A DNA stretch of 64,000 nucleotides from Adonisia turfae CCMR0081 (GTDB lineage: Bacteria > Cyanobacteriota > Cyanobacteriia > Phormidesmidales > Phormidesmidaceae). Every line of letters starts with the position of its first letter. The first letter of the stretch is position 1. The notes beneath the pieces are model-generated. The model worked only from the letters and a program-made list of their open reading frames with translations. It searched no databases and was not told the DNA's origin. A program made the position numbers and the translations under genes. Shown in pieces: positions 8,697-16,524 of the stretch. Location: assembly GCF_011009555.1 (NCBI RefSeq), contig NZ_QXHD01000004.1:1454047-1518046 (forward strand), in the 5' to 3' direction.

Positions 8697-9254
8697 TTAA
8701 CCTGTTCCCAAAGCCTGTTTTAGTTTGCGCAATCCCAACCGAATCCGCGTTTTGACCGTGCCTAAGGCCAGACCAGTTTGTTTGGCAATTTCCGACTGAC
8801 TATAGCCCTGGTAATAGGCCAACTCAATCACTAGGCGCTGTTCGTCTGGCAGCTCACCCAAGGCCTGCATCACAACTGTCCGCCGCTCAGCAATCATCAG
8901 AGCTTCATCAGGCCTATCAGAAGCACTCGTCTCGACCGTCTTCGTAGCCGCTTCGACAACCTTAGTCTGCCGTTGCCGCTGCCGTAATCGATCCAACGAC
9001 CGACTGCGGGTCATTAAAAATAACCAAGAATCCACACGGCTGCGACTGGAATCATATCGGGCAGCCGTTCGCCAAGCCTTGGCAAAGACATCCAGGACAA
9101 CTTCCTCCGCTTCTTCCACAGAGCCAAGTATTTTGAAGGCCAATGAATACATGACTCGGGCGTAGCGATCATAAAGCTGACTGAGCGCCGCCTGGTCTCC
9201 TTGCACCATGCGACTAATCAGTTCGGTTTCATCCTTAGATTGCAGTTTTGCCAT
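8697..9254 (-). CDS. ECF-type RNA polymerase sigma-70 factor
   Basis: A 185-aa extracytoplasmic-function sigma factor. Region 2 (about residues 24-65) includes LYDRYARVMYSLAFKIL and EEAEEVVLDVFAKAWRTA, followed by RSRVDSWLFLMTRSRSLDRLR. Region 4 (about 130-182) includes ALGELPDEQRLVIELAYYQG and the helix-turn-helix YSQSEIAKQTGLALGTVKTR. The long acidic linker and the coupling to cupin anti-sigma factors match the ECF subgroup controlled by ChrR-like regulators. It is transcribed divergently from the DUF4331/TPR/HupE gene row, so that row is a plausible target, although I did not identify a matching promoter. Confidence 0.93.
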   Translation of the reverse strand: MAKLQSKDETELISRMVQGDQAALSQLYDRYARVMYSLAFKILGSVEEAEEVVLDVFAKAWRTAARYDSSRSRVDSWLFLMTRSRSLDRLRQRQRQTKVVEAATKTVETSASDRPDEALMIAERRTVVMQALGELPDEQRLVIELAYYQGYSQSEIAKQTGLALGTVKTRIRLGLRKLKQALGTG

Positions 9255-9548
9255 TTATTTCAACTTTTTTTTGAAACCGAGAGATCCAATCCGCCAAGCC
9301 TGGCGTATACCTTTTCAGATTGCACAAAATCATTGCTTACAAATAGGGCAGAAAACCTCTGCTCCGACAATATTGACGTTTTTTATATGTTGTCATGGCC
9401 CATGCTCCCTAGCAACCGGGTCTGCTTTGAAATGCGTGCAATTTGCCCACGTCCAGAATTGTAAGTTTTCAGTAGAGAAAACACCAGCTTTGGCCGTGGT
9501 TTAACGAAAACCCCATTCTATTCATTTCCCAAGAGGAGAAATTGAACC

Positions 9549-10799
9549 ATGCTGAAGTCTTTACACAACACTCTAGGCCAACTGTCTAAGCGCCAAACCT
9601 GGCTAAAACTCAGCGGAGTGTTCCTAGCCACCACCCTCACCTTAGGGGGAGCTGCAACATTAATTAACGCGTCGGACCACGATGATGGAGAAGTAGATGT
9701 TAAAGGTCGTAACCTCAACATTACTGACGTTTATGCATTTAGAGAGAAAGATCAAAATCCCAATGCGTCTGAAGATGACCTCATCCTCATGATGAATACC
9801 AATCCTCGCTCCCTAGCGCGACAACAATATTATTTCAGCACCAATGCTCGCTATGAATTTCATATTGACTCTGTCGCCAATAAAGATGCCAAGGTTGCTG
9901 GTCAGCCGGATCTAACGCTGCGCTTCGAGTTTGGCCCTCCCAATGAAAACCAAGAACAGGAGGTTACGGTCACGACCATCAGAGACGGTAAAACCAGAGT
10001 TCGGAAAGCTGTCACAACATCTTTGTTCGATTCCTCACCCAATATTAACAATGTTAAATTAGGTGGCGAGCGTCTGACTGTCTTTGCCGGATTACGAGAA
10101 GATCCCTTCTTCTTTGATGTAGAGCAGTTCTTCCGTGTCCGTGCTGGAGCGGCTGGCATTGGTCCTGCTGTTGGTTTCCGCAGTGCCAATGAAGCGGTTG
10201 ACTTTGCTGCTGGATACAATGTCAATACTATCGCTGTGCGTATCCCGAAAAAGGTCTTAAGAGGCTCCACAAGTGCCGATGTTTTTGATGTCTGGACGAC
10301 GATTTCCACCCCTGATGCCAGTGGCAACTATGTCCAAGTTGAACGCCTGGCCCGCCCTGGTATTAACGAAGGGTTAGTGATTACCAACGATTTCCTAAAT
10401 GCTCTAAATAGTGTTGGCCCTGACTTCGAAGCCGCCGCATTAGCAGGGGAACAACCCGCCGCCGATATTGCTGGCCCCATTGTGGGTGAAGCTAAGAAAA
10501 CCTTGCTGGCCCTAGGCAATAGTGAAGAACGTGCTAATGCGTTATTGGGAGCCTTCTTACCCGACGTTATGCGCATCGACACCAGCGGTCCCAGTGGCTA
10601 TGCCAATGATCTAAATGCCGCAGGCAGCCCTGTGCGCGGGCGCATGTTAGAGGATGATGTCATTGATATCACGCTGAGTGTTCTATCTAATGGAGCAATC
10701 ACGACCGACAATGTTTCCTATGAAGGCACTCCTGGAAATCCGGCCCAGGGACATCAGCCATTAGAGCATACGTTTCCTTACTTGGCATTGCCTAATTAG
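9549..10799 (+). CDS. DUF4331 family secreted protein
   Basis: A 416-aa exported protein of the DUF4331 family, whose function is unknown. The N-terminus has a basic stretch and a hydrophobic core (LSGVFLATTLTLGGAATLI), consistent with a signal peptide. The mature start ASDHDDGEVDVKGRNLNITD and YAFREKDQ match the family's usual opening, which links the His/Asp-rich end to possible metal binding. The remainder is beta-rich with repeated family segments (LTVFAGLREDPFFFD, NTIAVRIPKKVL, and a C-terminal FPYLALPN). A good ribosome binding site (AGAGGAG) precedes the ATG. It leads a row with a TPR and a HupE-like protein, an association I have seen in other bacteria. Confidence 0.9.
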   Translation: MLKSLHNTLGQLSKRQTWLKLSGVFLATTLTLGGAATLINASDHDDGEVDVKGRNLNITDVYAFREKDQNPNASEDDLILMMNTNPRSLARQQYYFSTNARYEFHIDSVANKDAKVAGQPDLTLRFEFGPPNENQEQEVTVTTIRDGKTRVRKAVTTSLFDSSPNINNVKLGGERLTVFAGLREDPFFFDVEQFFRVRAGAAGIGPAVGFRSANEAVDFAAGYNVNTIAVRIPKKVLRGSTSADVFDVWTTISTPDASGNYVQVERLARPGINEGLVITNDFLNALNSVGPDFEAAALAGEQPAADIAGPIVGEAKKTLLALGNSEERANALLGAFLPDVMRIDTSGPSGYANDLNAAGSPVRGRMLEDDVIDITLSVLSNGAITTDNVSYEGTPGNPAQGHQPLEHTFPYLALPN

Positions 10800-10877
10800 C
10801 CTGCACCCAACGTCCCTCTTGCTAGCAAAGATAGCAAGCAGGACATCAAAGAGGATTAATCATGTCCTAATTCAGAA

Positions 10878-10897
10878 GGGCGCATGGCCATGCGCCC
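10878..10897. repeat. GC-rich palindromic intergenic repeat
   Basis: A perfect 20-nt palindrome, GGGCGCATGG plus its complement, followed by CCTACG. It belongs to the same family as the copies at 7921, 24499 and 24572. It lies in the space between DUF4331 and the TPR gene, and a longer frame running through it argues for placing the TPR start downstream at 10918. Confidence 0.8.
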
Positions 10898-10917
10898 CTA
10901 CGCAACAACATAAACCC

Positions 10918-12270
10918 ATGTTATTACCTCTCAATCTTCGTTTCACCCAGCGTCGTCGACAGCTGCTGTGGGGCATTGGCATCCTCCTGATTGCCACTAC
11001 CGTCCATCAACTCAAACCTCTCCTCAACACCAGCCCCTACGATTACTCTTTCTCGCCTCCAGACCAAACCGACATCACTGGCCAACTCGAACAGGAGATT
11101 GCCTTCTATAAAAATCGCATCCGCCAAACTCCAGAAGACGGTCTTAGTCAAGCGGCCCTCGCTAGCACTTACTTAAAACTGGCCCGTGCCACTGGTGATG
11201 CCAACTGGTATCTTCTTGCTGACCAAGCGGCTCAACAATCTCTACAAAAGCTGACGTTTAACAACGAAGGGGCTCAAATTGTTCAAGCCAAAGTCGCTGA
11301 AGCTCAGCACGACTTCGACCGCGCTATTCTTATAGCGAACCAGGTGCTTGCCACCCAAGCCTATTCTGAACCAGCTCAGTCTATCTTGATCACAGCATAC
11401 TTAGGCAAGGGCAATCTCACTAAAGCCAGGACCATCGCAGACAATCTGGTGCAGCAAATACCCACCCTAGGCTCCCTCACGCTGCGGGGCCTGGTGCATA
11501 GTGCCCAAGGCGAGGATGCATTGGCGATTAAAGACTTTGAAGCCGCCCTCAACGCGGAAGAACCGCAGGAATCAGGGAGTTCTGCCTGGACTCGTACTTT
11601 GATGGGGCGTTTTTACGCTAGCCGAGGAGATTATCAAACTGCTCAACAACTCTACCAAGACGCCCTAGACATTTTGCCTCGATACCCTTTAGCCCTAGTC
11701 CATATGGCTAAGCTCAAAACTCGCCAAGGGCATTACCGAGCTGCGACAAAGCTCTACTCTCAGGTGTTTACTTCCCAAGACTATCCCCATGTGTGGGACC
11801 ATGTTGCACTTCAAGGCATGGCTCAAGTTGCGAGCCTCCAGGGTAATCGAGCAAAAGCTCAACAGTTGTGGCAACAAGCCGAAGAACAGTTTAGACAACA
11901 TGAAGACTTAGAGACCTTTGGGCATCGTCGTGCCTTAGCACAGCTGTTATTGGACCGAGGTGATGTGGCCGATCTATCGGAAGCTTTGGCACTGATGGAC
12001 GCTGATGTAAAAATACGTCAGGATGCAGACACCTTAGATACTTACGCCCGAGTGCTCATGCAGTTGGGGCGTTGGCAGGATGCTCAACGAGCGTTGCAAA
12101 GAACCCTTGAGCAGGGCACGCGCAATGCGGTGATTTCTTATCGGGCTGGGTTGGTTGAGCAACAGTTGGGCAATGGGTCTAAGGCGAATCAATATTTTGA
12201 GACTGCCCAGATGGTAGATCCCAGCTTTGGTGAACGGGATCAGCAGATTTGGGGGCTGGTTGCTGATTAG
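10918..12270 (+). CDS. TPR-repeat protein with N-terminal membrane anchor
   Basis: A 450-aa tetratricopeptide-repeat protein. A single hydrophobic segment (about residues 14-31, QLLWGIGILLIATTVHQL) is a signal anchor, so the TPR solenoid probably lies in the periplasm. Repeat units are visible throughout (DGLSQAALASTYLKLARATG, QTAQQLYQDALDILPRYPLA, NAVISYRAGLVEQQLGNGSK). I chose the ATG at 10918 because the longer frame (to 10819) would translate a palindromic repeat. It lies between DUF4331 and the HupE-like gene and probably scaffolds or chaperones a complex with them; that role is inferred from position. Confidence 0.85.
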   Translation: MLLPLNLRFTQRRRQLLWGIGILLIATTVHQLKPLLNTSPYDYSFSPPDQTDITGQLEQEIAFYKNRIRQTPEDGLSQAALASTYLKLARATGDANWYLLADQAAQQSLQKLTFNNEGAQIVQAKVAEAQHDFDRAILIANQVLATQAYSEPAQSILITAYLGKGNLTKARTIADNLVQQIPTLGSLTLRGLVHSAQGEDALAIKDFEAALNAEEPQESGSSAWTRTLMGRFYASRGDYQTAQQLYQDALDILPRYPLALVHMAKLKTRQGHYRAATKLYSQVFTSQDYPHVWDHVALQGMAQVASLQGNRAKAQQLWQQAEEQFRQHEDLETFGHRRALAQLLLDRGDVADLSEALALMDADVKIRQDADTLDTYARVLMQLGRWQDAQRALQRTLEQGTRNAVISYRAGLVEQQLGNGSKANQYFETAQMVDPSFGERDQQIWGLVAD

Positions 12271-12341
12271 TGTTTGCGGTTAACCCACCCCGCTTTTCAG
12301 GCACCCCGCCCAAGAGGGGACTGCATTAGCCCTCCCCATAG

Positions 12342-12374
12342 TTTTTTATGCCTTTTTTATGCCTTTTTTATGCC
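12342..12374. repeat. Three perfect 11-nt tandem copies (TTTTTTATGCC)
   Basis: TTTTTTATGCC is repeated three times without change immediately upstream of the ribosome binding site (AGGAGG at ~12385) of the HupE-like gene. The runs of six T would allow slippage-driven copy-number change. It might act as a variable spacer or as a weak U-rich terminator for the TPR gene. Confidence 0.85.
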
Positions 12375-12395
12375 TTAAATTATTAGGAGGTTCAA

Positions 12396-13484
12396 ATGAA
12401 ACGGTTTGTTCGCTTTTTACGGGTCGGTATTGTGGGTTTGTTGGCTAGTGTATGGCTGGGGAATGTTGCGATCGCACCCGCCCAAGCCCACTGGGACGAC
12501 CTCACCGTAGCCGACATCATTGTCACCGACACCAACGCCCAAATCACGTTGACAATGCCTACAGCATTGCTCAGTTTTGCTGATGACGACGGCAATCAAA
12601 CGCTGTCATCATCAGAAATTGAACAGCATCGTACCCAGCTAGAACAACAATTAGGCAATGGCATTACTTTAAAAAATCAAACAGATGAATCAGGACAATT
12701 CACCCTCGCCTCAACAACAGCTCAGCAGCCTGAAGACAAAATCACCTATAGCACCTTTTTATTAAGCTATGAATGGCCAACAACCCTTCAAAAACTCACC
12801 ATTCAATATAATTTATTTCCCCCTGAACATGAACAGGCTCTAGCCACCATTACTCAAGGTAACCGTACCCGCAATATCGTATTCACCCCTGAAAACAACA
12901 CAGTAGAACTAGCAGACACAATCCCCTGGCAACAACAGTTTCTGAGTTTTCTCCAGCTGGGCGTTAAACACATTTTTACCGGCTACGACCACATCCTATT
13001 TTTAATTGCTCTACTTTTACCAGGAGGTCGCCTATCTCAACTCCTAACAATCGTTACCGCCTTCACCATTGCCCATTCTCTTACCCTTACCTTAGCCGCT
13101 TTCGATATTGTCACTTTGCCCACAGCCTTTGTCGAGAGTGCGATCGCTCTATCCATCGTTTACATAGCGATAGAAAATCTGTGGCATAAACCTATGAACC
13201 ATCGACCCTGGTTTACCTTCGGCTTTGGGCTGATCCATGGCCTCGGCTTCGCCAATATTCTGAGAGACCTCACCCAAAGTCAGGGCAACCTGATCTTATC
13301 CCTAGCCAGCTTTAACCTAGGCGTAGAGATAGGTCAGATTGCCATTGTTGTCCTGGCATTCTACGGATTGCGATTTTTACAACAACGTCGAGGAGCCATC
13401 TTCCTAAACTACGCTGCTTCAGTACTGATGATTCTCATGGGCAGCATCTGGTTTGCAGAGAGAGTCTTAGCTGCTTGGGTTTAA
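12396..13484 (+). CDS. HupE/UreJ-type membrane protein
   Basis: A 362-aa protein with a signal peptide (KRFVRFLRVGIVGLLASVWL ending APAQA) and a ~160-residue extracytoplasmic domain. That domain contains an EF-hand-like loop, FADDDGNQTLSSSEIE. The C-terminal ~180 residues form a polytopic HupE/UreJ_2 domain, recognised by GVKHIFTGYDHILFLIALLL, FTIAHSLTLTLA and FGFGLIHGLGFA, with membrane histidines typical of the family. HupE/UreJ proteins are linked to nickel or related metal transport, but the metal is not known for this long form. It is the third gene of the row with DUF4331 and TPR and has a strong ribosome binding site. Confidence 0.88.
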   Translation: MKRFVRFLRVGIVGLLASVWLGNVAIAPAQAHWDDLTVADIIVTDTNAQITLTMPTALLSFADDDGNQTLSSSEIEQHRTQLEQQLGNGITLKNQTDESGQFTLASTTAQQPEDKITYSTFLLSYEWPTTLQKLTIQYNLFPPEHEQALATITQGNRTRNIVFTPENNTVELADTIPWQQQFLSFLQLGVKHIFTGYDHILFLIALLLPGGRLSQLLTIVTAFTIAHSLTLTLAAFDIVTLPTAFVESAIALSIVYIAIENLWHKPMNHRPWFTFGFGLIHGLGFANILRDLTQSQGNLILSLASFNLGVEIGQIAIVVLAFYGLRFLQQRRGAIFLNYAASVLMILMGSIWFAERVLAAWV

Positions 13485-13552
13485 GCAATAAAGCACTGAT
13501 GCACTCCTAGTGGTCTGTCAAGAATCAGATTTTGGGTAAGACTGTTAAAGTG

Positions 13553-13607
13553 TAACGAGTCTAAAGTGGTGAAGAGCCACTCCTTACCCTTCACCCTTTA
13601 CTCGTTA
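13553..13607. terminator. Nested hairpin between convergent genes
   Basis: Outer arms TAACGAGT (13553-13560) and ACTCGTTA (13600-13607) enclose a second hairpin AGTGG...CCACT (13565-13581). It lies between the ends of the HupE-like gene (plus) and the RidA-like gene (minus). It has no clear U-tract, so a termination role is only probable. Confidence 0.4.
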
Positions 13608-13636
13608 ACCAACCCGAATTTTTAGCGCAAAATAAT

Positions 13637-14032
13637 TCAAAACACCAGAGCCTCTACCTCAATTTCAATCAGCATATCAGGATCAATCAGCGCACTAACC
13701 TCCACCATCGCCGTCGTAGGGGGATAAGCCCCCATAAACTCTTGATGGGCCTGACCATATTCTTGCCAGCGGCTAATATCTGTTACATACATGCGGGTCC
13801 GCACAATATTCGATAAATCCGCACCCATAGCCCGGAGCGTCTTTTGAATTATCTGAAAACACCGTTTTGCCTGGGCATAACCATCTCCTGGAGCAACGGT
13901 ATTCCCCTGATCATCCACCGGAGCAGTCCCCGACATAAAAATTTGGTTGCCCGCTCGAATCGCTCGACAGTACCCTACCCTTGGCTCCCAAGGAGTGCCA
14001 GTAAAATGACGAACAATAGATGGGTCATCCAT
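13637..14032 (-). CDS. RidA family protein (paralogue 2)
   Basis: A 131-aa RidA/YjgF-family protein. Typical segments are GYCRAIRAGNQIFMSGTAPV, GYAQAKRCFQIIQKTLRAMG, the 'NIVRTRMYVTDISRWQEYG' block with the conserved Arg of the active-site rim, and the C-terminal VEVSALIDPDMLIEIEVEAL. RidA proteins hydrolyse enamine/imine by-products; RutC-like members act in specific catabolic routes. It lies 17 nt downstream of pdxJ on the same strand. Since PdxJ makes the PLP precursor, and RidA removes damage from PLP enzymes, co-transcription would make sense, but this is inference. Confidence 0.88.
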   Translation of the reverse strand: MDDPSIVRHFTGTPWEPRVGYCRAIRAGNQIFMSGTAPVDDQGNTVAPGDGYAQAKRCFQIIQKTLRAMGADLSNIVRTRMYVTDISRWQEYGQAHQEFMGAYPPTTAMVEVSALIDPDMLIEIEVEALVF

Positions 14033-14049
14033 GACTATCTTTATATGTA

Positions 14050-14817
14050 TTACTGATTTGCCGCTGCAATGACATCCAAATAAGCCTTGACCGCATTCTC
14101 CAGACCCATCATTAACGCATCCGCTGTGAGAGCATGGCCAATGGACACCTCTAAGATATTGGGAATCTGCAAAAACTGAGGCAAGTTTTCGAGGTTTAAA
14201 TCATGACCTGCATTCACCCCTAGGCTACATTCCTGGGCCACTTTTGCCGCCACCGCATAGCTGGTATGCAGTGTTTCTAACTCCTCCTCAGTTCCTTCGC
14301 GGGATGCCGTAGCATAGGGTTCGGTGTAGAGTTCAATACGAGTCTCTGTCGGCCCCTGCATCGAACCTAATGTGGGGATCAGCCGAATTTGCTCTGGGTC
14401 AGGATCCATAAACAAGCTAACCCGCGCCCCTAGCCCTTGAATTTCCTTAATAATCGGGATCAAAGTCTCACCGTGCTTGGCAATATCCCAGCCATGGTCG
14501 GAGGTAAACTGATTAGGATCGTCAGGAACTAACGTCACCTGATGGGGTTTTACATCCCGCACAATGTCCATGAACCTAGCTTCTAAAGGATTCCCTTCAA
14601 TATTAAATTCGATCGTCGGATGTGCCTTGAGCATCTCCGCCAAGTCATAAACATCGTGACGCCGGATATGACGCTCATCTGGGCGAGGATGCACCGTGAG
14701 GCCATAGGCTCCAGCTTGAATGCAGGTTTCCCCCGCCTTAACAACACTTGGTATACCCATGGTGCGGGAATTCCGGACAAGGGCAATCTTGTTGAGATTA
14801 ACACTGAGGGCAGTCAT
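14050..14817 (-). CDS. pdxJ: Pyridoxine 5'-phosphate synthase
   Basis: PdxJ condenses 1-deoxy-D-xylulose 5-phosphate with 3-amino-2-oxopropyl phosphate to give pyridoxine 5'-phosphate, the last ring-forming step of the DXP-dependent vitamin B6 pathway. The 255-aa TIM-barrel protein shows the family blocks LSVNLNKIALVRNSR, GLTVHPRPDERHIRRHDV, the catalytic FNIEGNP, QVTLVPDDPNQFTSDHGWD, RVSLFMDPDP and GVNAGHDLNLENL. The ATG at 14817 gives the canonical N-terminus MTALSVNLN; the frame's earlier starts are not conserved. It lies downstream of the phosphonate-associated genes on the same strand, with a ~100-nt gap, and may have its own promoter. Confidence 0.95.
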   Translation of the reverse strand: MTALSVNLNKIALVRNSRTMGIPSVVKAGETCIQAGAYGLTVHPRPDERHIRRHDVYDLAEMLKAHPTIEFNIEGNPLEARFMDIVRDVKPHQVTLVPDDPNQFTSDHGWDIAKHGETLIPIIKEIQGLGARVSLFMDPDPEQIRLIPTLGSMQGPTETRIELYTEPYATASREGTEEELETLHTSYAVAAKVAQECSLGVNAGHDLNLENLPQFLQIPNILEVSIGHALTADALMMGLENAVKAYLDVIAAANQ

Positions 14818-14917
14818 AAATCTTGCTCTGATGCTAGCTACCAGGCCTATGGTGTGGGCTATAGATTGTACAACATACAGACTGACTGATTGTGAATTGC
14901 CTAGGGTTGATCCATCG

Positions 14918-15745
14918 TTATAAAGCTGCCACAACCACCTTTTTCCCGTCAGAAAACCGATAGGGACCATCAAACTCGCCAACATACATGGTATGGGAAA
15001 CTAACGTCTCCTTTGTCCATACATGGAGCTGATAGGCGGGTGGTTCCATCACAAATTGGCTAGAGCCGTCAGGGTCAAAATCGATAGCACTTTGATGGAC
15101 TAAGCTAGGCTGGCTGCTGGCCACCGTCCCGGCCCATGGGCAGTAGATAGTGCGGTGTAAATGGCCACAGCTAATGCGTTTTACTTGAGGGTGTTGGCGA
15201 ATTAATTCTGCCAGCGCCCCACGGCCTTGAAACCGTTTGCGATCCATCCAGGGAATGCCAGTGGCAAATGGAGGATGGTGCATAAACATGAGGGTTGGTG
15301 TTTCAGGTGCTGCTGACAGTTGTTGCCCTAGCCATGCCAAACGCTCGGCATCGACACAGCCCCCACCTTTTCCTGGGATAATGCTGTCGAGCATGATCAG
15401 GCGCATGGGATAGTTATCGACAGCATAACTAAGGTGAGAACTCGCCTTTGGCAGATAGGTGTGGGTATTAAATACCTGTCGTAGATGATCGCGATGATCG
15501 TGATTGCCTGGCATTAAATACACGGGACACTGCAATGGTGCGAGCATGGCTTTTAGCAGCTCATATTCTTCCACAGTGCCGTCTTGAATCAGATCGCCTG
15601 ATGCCACCACCACATCTGGTTGAGGATGAAGCCTGCTCAATCGGGCAATGGCCTCGGCAACTAAGGAATTAGTGTCTACGATGCCATAGGCGAGTTTGCC
15701 CGGCCTCTGTACATGGAGGTCGCTGATTTGGGCGATGAGGATCAT
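14918..15745 (-). CDS. Calcineurin-like metallophosphoesterase (CpdA/GpdQ-like)
   Basis: A 275-aa dimetal phosphodiesterase. All family motifs are visible: ISDLHVQRPG (DxH), VVASGDLIQDG (GD), LMPGNHDHR (GNHD), MFMHHPPF and ISCGHLHRTI (GHxH). The start at 15745 (MILIAQISDLH) overlaps the stop of the upstream HD gene by 4 nt (ATGA), indicating translational coupling. No phnP is seen in the window, so this enzyme might open the cyclic ribose phosphate left by C-P lyase, a role played elsewhere by non-homologous phosphodiesterases. That substrate is an inference from context. Confidence 0.88.
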   Translation of the reverse strand: MILIAQISDLHVQRPGKLAYGIVDTNSLVAEAIARLSRLHPQPDVVVASGDLIQDGTVEEYELLKAMLAPLQCPVYLMPGNHDHRDHLRQVFNTHTYLPKASSHLSYAVDNYPMRLIMLDSIIPGKGGGCVDAERLAWLGQQLSAAPETPTLMFMHHPPFATGIPWMDRKRFQGRGALAELIRQHPQVKRISCGHLHRTIYCPWAGTVASSQPSLVHQSAIDFDPDGSSQFVMEPPAYQLHVWTKETLVSHTMYVGEFDGPYRFSDGKKVVVAAL

Positions 15746-16302
15746 ACGACGGGTCCCCGACACGCAGTGGTTAGAATAGGTTGAAAATGATCTAAGTCAG
15801 GGGTTTTTAGGTTTTTAATCTTAGCTAAATCATCCCAACGACGCAGTTTGACAGCATTTTCTGCATTCGGCTGGTCAATAAAAGCTTGTGCCATCGACTG
15901 TGAGAAAATACCTCCCTGAAGCTTCAAACTTAGCTTAGAGGCAGGCGAGAGTGCTTCCCAATAGTTCTCATCTATCGCACAAAGATAGCGTTTGGCGGCT
16001 ACGTGCAAACGAATGGGTGTGGTAACAGTTTCTGGAAATAGGGGTTCTAATACGGGAATTGCACGATATTCATGGCAATCATCAACGCCCCGCACTGCTG
16101 GGTTGTTGCCAAGATGATGGACCAGATGTCCCAGGTCATGGAGTAAGCAAGCGGCGATCAGCTCTGGTGATTCACCATTCTCTTCGGCGAGGGTGGCGCA
16201 TTGGAGGGCATGTTCTAACTGACTGACGGCTTCACCACCATATTGGGCTTGGCCACGTTGGCGATAAAGATCGAGAATTGGGTCTAGAGTTGTTATGTGC
16301 AT
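15742..16302 (-). CDS. Phosphonate-operon HD-domain protein (PhnZ/TmpB-like)
   Basis: A 186-aa HD-domain protein of the type associated with phosphonate degradation operons. PhnZ-like members are mixed-valence di-iron oxygenases that cleave the C-P bond of alpha-hydroxyphosphonates. Visible features are YGGEAVSQLEHALQ (the Tyr and Glu correspond in order to the substrate/iron-gating pair of PhnZ), ACLLHDLGHLVHHLG (HD ligands), and LHVAAKRYLCAIDE (further His). The start at 16302 is chosen because the upstream extension reads through a palindrome. No phnY is seen here, so whether it acts as an oxygenase or in another step is open. Confidence 0.85.
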   Translation of the reverse strand: MHITTLDPILDLYRQRGQAQYGGEAVSQLEHALQCATLAEENGESPELIAACLLHDLGHLVHHLGNNPAVRGVDDCHEYRAIPVLEPLFPETVTTPIRLHVAAKRYLCAIDENYWEALSPASKLSLKLQGGIFSQSMAQAFIDQPNAENAVKLRRWDDLAKIKNLKTPDLDHFQPILTTACRGPVV

Positions 16303-16319
16303 TGCAAGAAAAGGGATAA

Positions 16320-16359
16320 CCCATTGTCGGGACATTCCATGGAACATCCCGACAATGGG
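16320..16359. repeat. 40-nt near-perfect palindrome with TTCCATGGAA centre
   Basis: Arms CCCATTGTCGGGA (16320-16332) and TCCCGACAATGGG (16347-16359) pair perfectly and enclose CATTCCATGGAACA, itself almost palindromic. The centre TTCCATGGAA also occurs in the palindrome at 26374-26393. It lies in the gap between phnM and the HD gene and might act as a transcript-stabilising or terminating hairpin, or be a mobile repeat. Confidence 0.8.
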
Positions 16360-16524
16360 TGAACGCGGTTGTTTAACAGGATAAAATCGTCATAGTTTTG
16401 TTATAATCTAACAATCTTGTTGATAGGTATAAAGACCTTCAATCAAGTGTCTCAATGACTTAACCAGGAAAAGGAGAGAGAAAAAATCAGGTTTCAGTGA
16501 GGAAACTCTCCCATCCCCTTGCCT

